From Candidatus Kapaibacterium sp. (GTDB taxonomy: Bacteria > Bacteroidota > Ignavibacteria > Kapaibacteriales > NICIL-2), in NCBI GenBank assembly GCA_025055755.1, contig JANWWF010000009.1, forward strand, positions 1-50,870: a DNA stretch of 50,870 nucleotides, given 5' to 3'. Position numbers and translations under genes: made by a program. The stretch's first letter is position 1; the number at the start of each line of letters is the position of its first letter. Shown in pieces: positions 17,901-25,029 of this stretch. The notes beneath the pieces were generated by a model. That model saw only the letters and a list, made by a program, of their open reading frames with translations. It was not told where the DNA came from and made no database searches.

Positions 17901-18606
17901 CGGTGCGGGCAAAACGCCGTGCAGCAGCATGTGCCAACGGAACCAGCAACAGCATTGATCCGAAGGCAACCACCGCGGCAGCACCAAGAAACGTCCATAG
18001 CAGAACAAAGCTGCATGCAATCAAAAGCAGGCTCGAAAGAACCTCCGGCACGACAAACGATAATTCGGCGATTCCTTCGGTGTCGCTTGCCATGTGGTTG
18101 ACAATGTCGCCCGTGTGCCGATGAGCCAATCCGCGGCGGTCGAGCTGAAGGGCGTGGCGATAGATACGCATGTTCAGTCCGCCGCTAATCCGTGCATATG
18201 CCCACAAGCCGTTGTAGTAGTAGTGCTGCACAACAATGCCATCGAGCGCAACGCTCAGTGCGACACTTACGCCAACAGCAAGACTCGGCAGGAGAAGACT
18301 TGGATCAAGCGGTAAGTGGGCGAACAGGTCAAGGAGCCAACGCAAGAGCAACGGACTTGCCAACACAATTGGAAGTCGCACCAGAGCGATCACAACAGCG
18401 CGGCGGGAAGGTGCTCCTGCAGCCCAAAAGCTGCTCCAAAGCATCCGCCACGGTGTGGAGAGTTGAATCCGTTGAAGTTGTTGTTCTGCATCCCAGGGAT
18501 CAAGTCGTGGATCGAAGGGGAGCATGTCGTCCGGCGTAACCGGGCGGGAGCGCCCCAGGCGGATGATAGGTTCTGCGTGGGAGAAAAGAAGCTCGCGCAA
18601 TCGCAT
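14938..18606 (-). CDS. Full-length MRP/ABCC-type ABC exporter
   Basis: 1222 residues with two membrane domains and two ATPase domains in one chain (TMD1-NBD1-TMD2-NBD2). TMD1 has MRP hallmarks: GDIVNHMASDTEGIAEL and the coupling segment IRLVKYFAWERSIEQEI (compare IKLYAWE of MRPs). NBD1: Walker A GPVGSGKTS (about 415-423), signature VSGGQ, and Walker B VLLDDPLAAVD with Asp in place of the catalytic Glu. NBD2: Walker A GRTGSGKTT, signature NLSQGQRQLLCLARALL, and Walker B with catalytic Glu (VLDEATASID). Such asymmetric ATP sites are typical of eukaryotic ABCC proteins; bacterial exporters are usually half-transporters. Substrate unknown, likely a conjugate or drug. It follows phoD by 86 bases on the same strand. 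Confidence 0.9.
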   Translation of the reverse strand: MRLRELLFSHAEPIIRLGRSRPVTPDDMLPFDPRLDPWDAEQQLQRIQLSTPWRMLWSSFWAAGAPSRRAVVIALVRLPIVLASPLLLRWLLDLFAHLPLDPSLLLPSLAVGVSVALSVALDGIVVQHYYYNGLWAYARISGGLNMRIYRHALQLDRRGLAHRHTGDIVNHMASDTEGIAELSFVVPEVLSSLLLIACSFVLLWTFLGAAAVVAFGSMLLLVPLAHAAARRFARTDDQLWQLRDRRVSLVSQILSAIRLVKYFAWERSIEQEIADTRTKELRAAAHLVRNEALSTVLFLASTMVVALVGFGAYVLLGGTLSPAVVFPTLLLLGQLEGPVGHLPHFIKNTAHAYVAAERLKEFFDLPVQTAKPSQPPCAEPPAVTIERLRVRYGDSTVLDNCTLTIGAGEAIALVGPVGSGKTSLLLALLGEVPIEGTIAFRTSSGKPCTPKIAYVAQEPFILNATAGENIAFGRTLDEHTLRSLIFDAALDEDIRQFPAGLDTEIGERGITVSGGQKMRIALARAAAAEPTLVLLDDPLAAVDTRTEALLIERLLFGRWHNITRIVTTHRLEHLPRFDRIVVLGEGTIEAVGTYEELLRTSERFRALIAEHRKAHTPTQTPRAEQTKDSHLPAQSNGKLTEEEDRSVGVVKAELFWYYLRLFGGERPLATAAILTGMALLAIAIVALPILQSLWLGWNVSQPRHPVEVLSVFGILGLGILAAHYAERRVWMERALVASRRIHARLLHAVLRAPLRLFDTTPSGRILNRFARDIQAIDDELAWNFESAVRSFASMLGTIVLITVVAPLVLLISAPALVVYYRVQRDYRRVAREAKRFESIARSPRYALFKETLHGLLTIRAFGQQSAFMDRFTNALRHYLRMYWSNILINRWFSTRAPIVSSVIALATVIVLVFGVAQGAISTGVAGVVLTYTITFWGNLNWCVRAFSEVESRMTSLERVHALASVSPEPAVTCTPALPSDAPWIDTPRINGSHRIGADIVFDHVWVRYAPNLPWVLRDVSFRIEPGMHVGIVGRTGSGKTTLLQTLFRFVEPERGRVLIGGIEHCRIPLERLRSALSIVPQDPILLLGTVRSNLDRWGRYSDAALWRVLEQVTLAETIAELGGLDAPIGEQGGNLSQGQRQLLCLARALLVGATVIVLDEATASIDVESDAAIRRTLAEHCRGITVLTIAHRPASVADADMIIELDSGTIARIRTQKELCRC

Positions 18607-18692
18607 AAAGGCTTATTAGCGTGCGAAAGGAACAATTAGGACGAACTTTCAAGGATTCTGATTGCACAGGCACCGGCATTACTGGAAAGGAG

Positions 18693-20009
18693 CTATTGAT
18701 ATTGCGCCTCGATGATTCGCTCCCATTTAAGCACGCCATTGCTATCAAACACACGGACACGAAGGCGACGGTTGCGGGCGGGTCCTTCGACGTCAACAGT
18801 TGCGAAGTTGCGCTCAGTGACAATAGTGCCCTCGACACGAAGAGTGTTTGGCTCAGCTGCGGCATTCGTGTTCGGTCCAGAGGTAAGAGGGGAAACAGTC
18901 AAGTCGTAGAGTACCAGACTATCTCCCTCTGCATAGCGGGTCAGCTCTGTATGATGGCGATCACCAGTCAAGAAGATGACGTTGCGAATGCCTTCCTGGC
19001 GGATTGCCTCAATCAAGCGGCGGCGTTCTTCCGGGTAAGTGGCGTAGTTTTCATATCGTGCAACAGGATTGAGCACTTGTCCCCCAATGCAAACGAACTT
19101 GAATGTTGCGGTCGAAGACACAAGATTGTCTATGAGCCACCGGAACTGCTCCTGCCCGAGAATTGTCCGCTCACCACTTTTACGGTTGTTAGGGCTGCGC
19201 CACCAGCGATCGTCGAGCAGAAAAAAGTCGCAATCTCCCCACGAGAATTTTGTGGTGATACCGCCTTGTAGCGCAGAGGGAGGATTTGCCCAGAACAAGT
19301 CAAATGCGCGGCGTGTTTGCTCTTTGTTCCAAAATCCGCGGTCTGAGTCGTTTGGACCATAGTCATGGTCGTCCCAGATAGCGATGTTGGAGCAAGCGCC
19401 CAGCAATGGCTGGAGCTCTTCAATTGCGCGATCGTGGCTATAGCGGTGCAGGATTCCGGTCCAGGTGTTCCAATCTGGTTCCCGCAAGTACACGTTGTCA
19501 CCCAACCACAGAAACAGAACAGGCTGCTGTGCAGCGATTGAGCGAAAGATGTGATAGTCACCTCCGTAGGGCTTCCCAGGGCGGTCGTATGGGGGATCGT
19601 TAATGTAGGCACAAGAGCCAAGTGCGAAGCGAAATGGGGGCGGATCGCTACGCCATTGCCATAAGGGTGGAGTGCGGAATAGAAGGGGATAAGGTCGCTC
19701 CACAACTTGTCCATTCAGATACACCTGGTAGCGATAAACTTTTCCGGGCTCTACACTGTCAGCAACAAGACGTGCAGTGAAAGCTTCTTCTTTGCGAGTA
19801 GTTTTCTCTAATGTCCAAAACCAACGGGTTGGCTGTGCTGTGTCAGCGTATCGAATTGTTACTCGACAGGCGGAGGTAGTTTGTACCCACAGGTGCACTT
19901 CCCGCATGTCAGCAAAGCCAACCATTGGTCCAGCAGCGATCTTGACCTGTGCTATCGTTGGACCTGCACTCAGCAGAAAGAGAATGAGGAGAGCTACCAT
20001 AGTCGCCAA
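18693..20009 (-). CDS. phoD: PhoD-like alkaline phosphatase/phosphodiesterase
   Basis: 438-residue secreted metallophosphoesterase that frees phosphate from organic esters. A signal peptide (VALLILFLLSAGPTIAQ) is followed by an Ig-like N-terminal domain (VHLWVQTTSACRVTIRY; GKVYRYQVYLNG) and the catalytic domain with FALGSCAY, LFLWLGDNVY, AIWDDHDYGPNDSD and FLTGDRHHTEL, the metal ligands of the PhoD family. It is divergent from the pstCAB-phoU operon across 237 bases, supporting a phosphate-starvation role. A start at 20000 is equally possible. Confidence 0.9.
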   Translation of the reverse strand: MATMVALLILFLLSAGPTIAQVKIAAGPMVGFADMREVHLWVQTTSACRVTIRYADTAQPTRWFWTLEKTTRKEEAFTARLVADSVEPGKVYRYQVYLNGQVVERPYPLLFRTPPLWQWRSDPPPFRFALGSCAYINDPPYDRPGKPYGGDYHIFRSIAAQQPVLFLWLGDNVYLREPDWNTWTGILHRYSHDRAIEELQPLLGACSNIAIWDDHDYGPNDSDRGFWNKEQTRRAFDLFWANPPSALQGGITTKFSWGDCDFFLLDDRWWRSPNNRKSGERTILGQEQFRWLIDNLVSSTATFKFVCIGGQVLNPVARYENYATYPEERRRLIEAIRQEGIRNVIFLTGDRHHTELTRYAEGDSLVLYDLTVSPLTSGPNTNAAAEPNTLRVEGTIVTERNFATVDVEGPARNRRLRVRVFDSNGVLKWERIIEAQYQ

Positions 20010-20246
20010 AAAGGAACGTTACCATGATTCAGTTTGCAAAAATCACTGGTGACACGCCTAGGAAACTGTGAAACAGTGGTAATACCTCTCTTTTGATTGG
20101 TGAAAAAGTCTGGCATCCTGACAATCTTTGTATTGAGAGTACACAGAATTAATGGCTGTGTTACGTAAACTTTATGGCATCTTGTCAGGGGGGAGAGGTA
20201 GTGGCAAGTAATTTTGCGCACGGCGATTGTCCGTCAACAAAAACCA
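20010..20246. promoter_or_regulatory. Divergent phoD / pst promoter region
   Basis: 237 bases between the divergent starts of phoD and pstC. It holds a small inverted repeat ACTGT-GAA-ACAGT (20065-20077) and the palindrome TTACGTAA (20161-20168) within GTGTTACGTAAAC. The same extended motif stands upstream of yceI (29488-29499). No classical enterobacterial Pho box was recognised. Which of these elements controls the genes is unknown. Confidence 0.45.
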
Positions 20247-21218
20247 ATGTCCACCCAGCCAACGGTCTCTACGGCGCCAACGCGGCGGATTTCTCTTGCA
20301 TGGCGAGGCGCAACGGGTAACACAGTGTTTTCCCTCCTTAGTGGAGCTGCAGGTTTTGCGGTGATGGTGCTGTTGGGTGCCATTATTGTGCAGCTTATAG
20401 TCGAGTCTGCTCTCTCAATCCGCACTTTTGGAATCAGTTTTTTGGGGTCTGAGCAATGGGATCCAGTAGCAGAACAGTTTGGCGCGCTGCCGTTTATTTA
20501 CGGTACTGTGGTGTCTTCGTTGCTGGCTATGTTGATCGCAGTGCCCCTGAGCGTTGGTGCCGCGGTGTTTCTTGTTGAGGTTGCGCGGGGATGGGTGCGA
20601 GAGGTTCTTTCCTTTTTCGTGGAAGCATTAGCAGCAGTGCCCAGCGTTGTGTATGGTGTATGGGGCATCTTCGTGCTTGTGCCATGGTTGCATGAACATG
20701 TTGCTTTACCATTGGCAGAGGGATGGGGAGAGGTATTGCCAATATTTGCACCGCCTGCGGTGGGACCGAGCATGCTTAGTGCTGCAGTTATTCTGGCAAT
20801 TATGACAATTCCAATCATCACCTCTGTTACACGCGATGTGTTGCGGACCGTTCCCCGTGCGCAGCGGGAAGCGGCTTTTGCGCTGGGCTCAACTAAATGG
20901 GAGGCGATTCGGACTGTGCTCAACACTGCCCGGTGGGGGATTTTCGGCGCAATTGTACTGGGCTTGGGGCGAGCACTCGGGGAGACAATGGCTGTTACGA
21001 TGGTCATTGGCAATGATCCAACGATCCATACAAGCATTCTGCAGCCGGCCTACACTCTTGCCTCTGTCATTGCCAATGAGTTCACCGAAGCGACCAGCCC
21101 GCTTTATGTAAGCGCTCTTGTCCAACTGGGGTTGGTCTTGCTTTTAGTAACGCTGGTGGTTAATATCGTTGCTCGTCTGCTGGTTTGGAGTTTAGCACGA
21201 CGTTATCAAAGGTTCTGA
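20247..21218 (+). CDS. pstC: Phosphate ABC transporter permease PstC
   Basis: 323-residue inner-membrane permease, one of the two channel subunits of the high-affinity phosphate importer. It has six or so helices beginning with VFSLLSGAAGFAVMVLLGAIIV, and the binding-protein-dependent transport EAA loop REAAFALGSTKWEAIRTVL followed by GLGRALGETMAVTMVIGN, typical of PstC. The start at 20247 (MSTQPTVSTAPTRR) was preferred to 20214. The stop overlaps the pstA start (TGATG). First gene of pstCAB-phoU; no pstS precedes it. Confidence 0.93.
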   Translation: MSTQPTVSTAPTRRISLAWRGATGNTVFSLLSGAAGFAVMVLLGAIIVQLIVESALSIRTFGISFLGSEQWDPVAEQFGALPFIYGTVVSSLLAMLIAVPLSVGAAVFLVEVARGWVREVLSFFVEALAAVPSVVYGVWGIFVLVPWLHEHVALPLAEGWGEVLPIFAPPAVGPSMLSAAVILAIMTIPIITSVTRDVLRTVPRAQREAAFALGSTKWEAIRTVLNTARWGIFGAIVLGLGRALGETMAVTMVIGNDPTIHTSILQPAYTLASVIANEFTEATSPLYVSALVQLGLVLLLVTLVVNIVARLLVWSLARRYQRF

Positions 21219-22087
21219 TGGAAGTGGTAATGCTTTCCCGCTGGGTGTACATCCGTCGCCGCTTAAGCAATGTGCTTGCCCTTGGCGGTGTAACAATGGC
21301 GCTAATAATTGTGCTCCTTCCTCTTGGTGCAGTGTTGTGGTACACACTGGTGGAAGGATTAAGCGGCCTTTCATGGGAATTTTTCACTGCACTTCCAGCT
21401 CCTGTCGGGGAGCCAGGGGGAGGAATGGCTAATGCCATTGTCGGCAGTGGGATTGTCGTTGGGTGTGCCTCGCTTGTTGCTGTTCCTCTCGGCGTGCTTG
21501 CAGGAATTTTTATCAGCGAGTATGCCAGCAACCGTCTTGCTGCCGGGATTCGCTTCATTACCGAAGTCATGCTCGGCTTGCCATCCATCATTCTGGGCAT
21601 CTTCGCCTATAGCGTTGTTGTCAAACCAATGGGGCACTTTTCTGCGCTGGCGGGAGCATGTGCACTGGCGATTGTAATGCTACCAATCGTGACAAAGACG
21701 ACCGAAGAGATTCTTCGTCTTGTCCCCCTGCACATCCGAGAGGCGGGGTTGGCACTTGGTATTCCGCAGTGGGTAGTTATTACCCGGATTGTCCTCCGGG
21801 CTGCAGCGCGCGGAATATTGACAGGCATATTATTGGCAATTGCCCGTGCAGCAGGGGAAACAGCTCCCTTGCTCTTTACTGCATTGAACAATCGTTTCTG
21901 GAGTGTGGCACTTGATCAGCCTATTGCAACATTGCCTGTGCAGATTTTTACGTATGCGGTCGCACCATACGAAGATTGGCATCGGCAAGCATGGGCAGGA
22001 GCAGTAGTGCTGATTAGCTTGGTGCTCCTTTTAAGTTTTGTGCTGCGAGTGGTTGTTACACGAACACAACTGGATACAGAGCACTGA
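21218..22087 (+). CDS. pstA: Phosphate ABC transporter permease PstA
   Basis: 289-residue partner of PstC in the membrane channel. It shows [35 protein letters not shown], the EAA-type loop [29 protein letters not shown], and [20 protein letters not shown], the family's closing motif. The ATG at 21218 shares one base with the pstC stop, and the stop overlaps the pstB ATG the same way, so translation is coupled through the operon. Confidence 0.94.
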   Translation: MEVVMLSRWVYIRRRLSNVLALGGVTMALIIVLLPLGAVLWYTLVEGLSGLSWEFFTALPAPVGEPGGGMANAIVGSGIVVGCASLVAVPLGVLAGIFISEYASNRLAAGIRFITEVMLGLPSIILGIFAYSVVVKPMGHFSALAGACALAIVMLPIVTKTTEEILRLVPLHIREAGLALGIPQWVVITRIVLRAAARGILTGILLAIARAAGETAPLLFTALNNRFWSVALDQPIATLPVQIFTYAVAPYEDWHRQAWAGAVVLISLVLLLSFVLRVVVTRTQLDTEH

Positions 22088-22923
22088 TGGATACAATGCG
22101 CCAGCATAGTGAGACCGTACAGACACCCCCTGATCCCACGGTATCGTCGCACGGCAGCGACGACCAGAAAGAACGTTACCGCATAGTGACGGAGAACCTG
22201 TCGGTCTTTTTTGATGGCAAAGCAGCCATCCGCGATGTCTCGATGGCTATCCGTACAAATCGTGTCACTGCAATTATTGGTCCGTCGGGATGTGGAAAAT
22301 CCACTTTCCTCCGTGCTCTAAACCGCTTGCATGAGATTCAACCGAATGCCCGGGTAGAGGGGCGTATCATGCTTGATGGGGAAAACATCATGAATCTTGA
22401 CCCTACGCTCGTGCGTCGACGGATCGGGATGGTCTTCCAAAAGCCGAACCCATTCCCAGGGATGAGCATTTTCGACAATGTTGTTGCGGGGCTTCGCTTC
22501 AACGGCATTCGGAAGCGTTCCTTGCTTGAGGAAGTCGCCGAAGAAGCACTGCGTCGTGCGGCGCTCTGGGAGGAAGTCAAGGACCGTCTGCGTGCACCAG
22601 CAACATCGCTCTCCGGAGGGCAACAGCAACGGCTGTGCATTGCTCGTGCATTAGCCATTGAGCCAGAAGTGCTGCTAATGGATGAACCAACCAGTGCACT
22701 CGACCCAATCGCAACAGCAAAGATCGAGGAGCTTATTTACGAGCTCAAACGTACGTACACAATTGTTATCGTGACGCACAACATGCAGCAAGCAGCACGC
22801 GTGAGCGATTACACAGCCTTCATGTACTTAGGCGAGCTTATCGAATTCGACAAAACACGAAACATATTCACCAATCCGTCCAAACGCCAGACAGAAGAGT
22901 ACATCACCGGTCGTTTCGGCTAA
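22087..22923 (+). CDS. pstB: Phosphate ABC transporter ATPase PstB
   Basis: 278-residue ATPase that powers phosphate uptake. Walker [18 protein letters not shown]-loop [19 protein letters not shown] (the PNPFP sequence is characteristic of PstB), signature [16 protein letters not shown], Walker [13 protein letters not shown] and switch [24 protein letters not shown] are all complete. The first 30 residues form a polar extension. ATG 22087 overlaps the pstA stop. Confidence 0.96.
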   Translation: MDTMRQHSETVQTPPDPTVSSHGSDDQKERYRIVTENLSVFFDGKAAIRDVSMAIRTNRVTAIIGPSGCGKSTFLRALNRLHEIQPNARVEGRIMLDGENIMNLDPTLVRRRIGMVFQKPNPFPGMSIFDNVVAGLRFNGIRKRSLLEEVAEEALRRAALWEEVKDRLRAPATSLSGGQQQRLCIARALAIEPEVLLMDEPTSALDPIATAKIEELIYELKRTYTIVIVTHNMQQAARVSDYTAFMYLGELIEFDKTRNIFTNPSKRQTEEYITGRFG

Positions 22924-22981
22924 GAGCTGAAAATCCCTGCGTGTGTGTGACACTGATGTGTCACTGTATGGTGGCGCTGCA

Positions 22982-23728
22982 ATGCATTCACCAATGGACG
23001 AGGCAAGAATGTACCGTCAATTTGAACAGGATTTCGACAAGCTCCGTACAAGACTTATTCGTATGGGGTCGCTCGTTGAAGAACAGGTGGAGTATGCCTT
23101 CCGTGCGCTCCTGACAGGGAATACCACGCTGGCTGATCTTGTGATCGAGCGTGATGACAAAGTCGATAAGCTTGATTTGAAAATTGACAAACAAGTGCAG
23201 CGCATTTTCGCCCTGTCTCAGCCAGTGGCACGTGACCTACGCCTTCTTCTTGCCGCTGTCAAGATCAACAATGAATTTGAGCGCATCGGCGATTATGCGG
23301 TAATTGTGGCACGCCTGGCTTACGATTCGGCTGCGCATCGGATTGCGGAGCTCGTTGGCTTTGAACGCATCACGAAAGCAACCTGTACGATGGTCAAAGC
23401 TAGTCTCGATGCTTTCATTGGCAATGATCCAGAACTTGCAAAGCATGTCCTTGCAACCGATGACATCGTTGATATGCTCGAGCGAGAGCTTTCAACGGCA
23501 ATCATTGGACAGATGAAGGCAGATTCCAGTTTAGTCGAAAGCGGAGTGCGGTTGATTATCGGGCTGCACAACATCGAGCGGATAGCAGACCGGGCAACAA
23601 ACATTGCAGAAAACGTCATCTTTCTTGCAGAAGCACAACTGGTTCGCCATCAGCAAGTACAGGGGGATGTAACGCCGCTTCAGCCGGAAGAACCCGATGA
23701 ATCTTCCCGTGAGGATGAACGCGAGTAG
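22982..23728 (+). CDS. phoU: Phosphate signalling/transport regulator PhoU
   Basis: 248-residue all-helical protein with two PhoU repeats. Each holds the metal-binding E/DxxxD pattern (VIERDDKVDKLDLKIDKQV and VLATDDIVDMLERELS) and the following ERIGDYAV and ERIADRATNIAENVIF segments. It acts between the Pst transporter and a PhoR-type kinase to limit phosphate uptake. The start at 22982 (MHSPMDEARMYRQFEQDFDKL) fits the family; 22943 would add 13 residues. The 3' end overlaps the convergent DMT transporter gene by 49 bases. Confidence 0.93.
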   Translation: MHSPMDEARMYRQFEQDFDKLRTRLIRMGSLVEEQVEYAFRALLTGNTTLADLVIERDDKVDKLDLKIDKQVQRIFALSQPVARDLRLLLAAVKINNEFERIGDYAVIVARLAYDSAAHRIAELVGFERITKATCTMVKASLDAFIGNDPELAKHVLATDDIVDMLERELSTAIIGQMKADSSLVESGVRLIIGLHNIERIADRATNIAENVIFLAEAQLVRHQQVQGDVTPLQPEEPDESSREDERE

Positions 23729-24540
23729 CTCAGGATGGCGCGGGCACCAGTTGCGCCAATTACGAGCACACCTCCAACGGCAGACCATACGGTTGGATGC
23801 TCTCCAACGATCAGCATAACCCACAGTGGATTAGCAATTGGCTCCAGCATTGCCAGCATGACTGCTTCAATTGCACGGATGGACGCTAAAGCGTGAGCGA
23901 AGAGAATGTACGGTATGCCCAGTTGTACAATCCCTAAAATCCCCAGTACAGCAAGTGTCGAACTATCCAGCCGCACAAGCTCATGCCATGTAGCTATTCC
24001 TGTGAGAGCAGCTATCACATTTCCCATCACCAGTGCTTCCGTTGCAGAAGCATGCTTCTGCAGAACGCGGACAGCCAGAGTCATTATTGCCATTCCAATC
24101 CCGCTGCCAATAGCAAGGAGATTGCCCACCATTCCACTTGGCGATAGCTGTTCACCGAAAAACAGGAGAATGCCGGTCATCATTAGTCCGAGCAATAACC
24201 ATTCGGCCGAACTAAGCTTTTCGCCTAAAACAAGCCATCCCAGCAGAGCAACATAAAGCGGTGCACTATACTGGAGTACGATTGCATTTGCAGCGGTGGT
24301 GAGCTTTGTTGCCCACACAAAAAGGATTACCGTTGCCGCATAGCCAAAGGCGGCAAGCCATTCCGCTGGTTGTCGCGGCACAAGACGAGGCACTCGTCCC
24401 CATCTCCACCAGTAGTATGTGCTGATAATCACTGCAGCGATTGCGCTCCGAAGAGAGGCTATGCCGAGTGGGGACCAGTTCGCGAGCTTGATGAGCACAC
24501 CCCCGCTGCTCCATAGCAATGCTGCCAACAGCACGTACAC
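23680..24540 (-). CDS. EamA/DMT-family transporter
   Basis: 286-residue inner-membrane protein with about ten transmembrane helices in two EamA repeats: LLAALLWSSGGVLIKLANWSP opens the first, GNLLAIGSGIGMAIMTLAVRVL the second. LEPIANPLWVMLIVGEHPT near the end is the conserved EamA segment (ExxxxPLxxxLxxGE). Such proteins export amino acids, nucleobases or other metabolites; the substrate cannot be predicted. The start is GTG 24540 since an in-frame TAG lies 57 bases upstream with no ATG between. The polar Ser-rich tail overlaps phoU. Confidence 0.85.
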   Translation of the reverse strand: MYVLLAALLWSSGGVLIKLANWSPLGIASLRSAIAAVIISTYYWWRWGRVPRLVPRQPAEWLAAFGYAATVILFVWATKLTTAANAIVLQYSAPLYVALLGWLVLGEKLSSAEWLLLGLMMTGILLFFGEQLSPSGMVGNLLAIGSGIGMAIMTLAVRVLQKHASATEALVMGNVIAALTGIATWHELVRLDSSTLAVLGILGIVQLGIPYILFAHALASIRAIEAVMLAMLEPIANPLWVMLIVGEHPTVWSAVGGVLVIGATGARAILSYSRSSSREDSSGSSG

Positions 24541-24597
24541 AATTGCACGAGCGCGGGGTAAGGCTGAGTGTGAGGCTGAGCTTTTCAGAGCAATGCG

Positions 24598-24888
24598 CTA
24601 CTTGTTGTCAAAAATGATATCAGCCTCCTTGACGTACCGCTTCCGCCCTTGAGGAGTAATCACGTAGTAGCCGCCTTTTTTCCCGCGATAGACCACCTTG
24701 CCGCCTTTTGTTACCCCAACTCGTGGGTCGCCTGATTCTGCTGCTTGAGTCGTTGCATGAGAGGTGCTCGGCGATTGCATGACTGCTGCCGCGGGAGCTT
24801 TTTTCTTGCGCGGCTTTGTAGTATCTGTTGCGCTTAGTGTGCCCGCAACTAATCCGAGCACAACAACGATGCACACCAGTGAACGCAT
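24598..24888 (-). CDS. Small secreted basic protein with KGGYY motif
   Basis: 96 residues: a signal peptide (MRSLVCIVVVLGLVAGTLSA), a Lys/Pro/Ala-rich linker, and a C-terminal YRGKKGGYYVITPQGRKRYV unit. That unit resembles the PBCV-type basic adaptor repeat (GPRGGRYYI-x-GKKxYV) found on proteins with cell-surface or nucleic-acid-binding roles. The start at 24888 is supported by the signal peptide and a preceding GGTGAGGG. It ends 57 bases before the DMT transporter start and may be cotranscribed with it. Function unknown. Confidence 0.6.
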   Translation of the reverse strand: MRSLVCIVVVLGLVAGTLSATDTTKPRKKKAPAAAVMQSPSTSHATTQAAESGDPRVGVTKGGKVVYRGKKGGYYVITPQGRKRYVKEADIIFDNK

Positions 24889-24963
24889 GATACCCTCACC
24901 ATCAATTCGACACTCCGCTGCAAACATAGCACATGCGGCAGTGTTAATTGTGCCGGTACCAAC

Positions 24964-24998
24964 AAAAAGCGCCCCTTCCCATCGGCAAGGGGCGCTTT
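24964..24998 (-). terminator. Rho-independent terminator after the large T9SS protein gene
   Basis: Perfect 12-bp stem AAAGCGCCCCTT (24966-24977) with AAGGGGCGCTTT (24987-24998) and a 9-base loop; on the minus strand the stem is followed by a TTTTT run. It lies 32 bases past the stop of the minus-strand gene at 25030. Confidence 0.9.
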
Positions 24999-25029
24999 GT
25001 TAAGGGGAGGTTGACCTGCCAAATTACCG

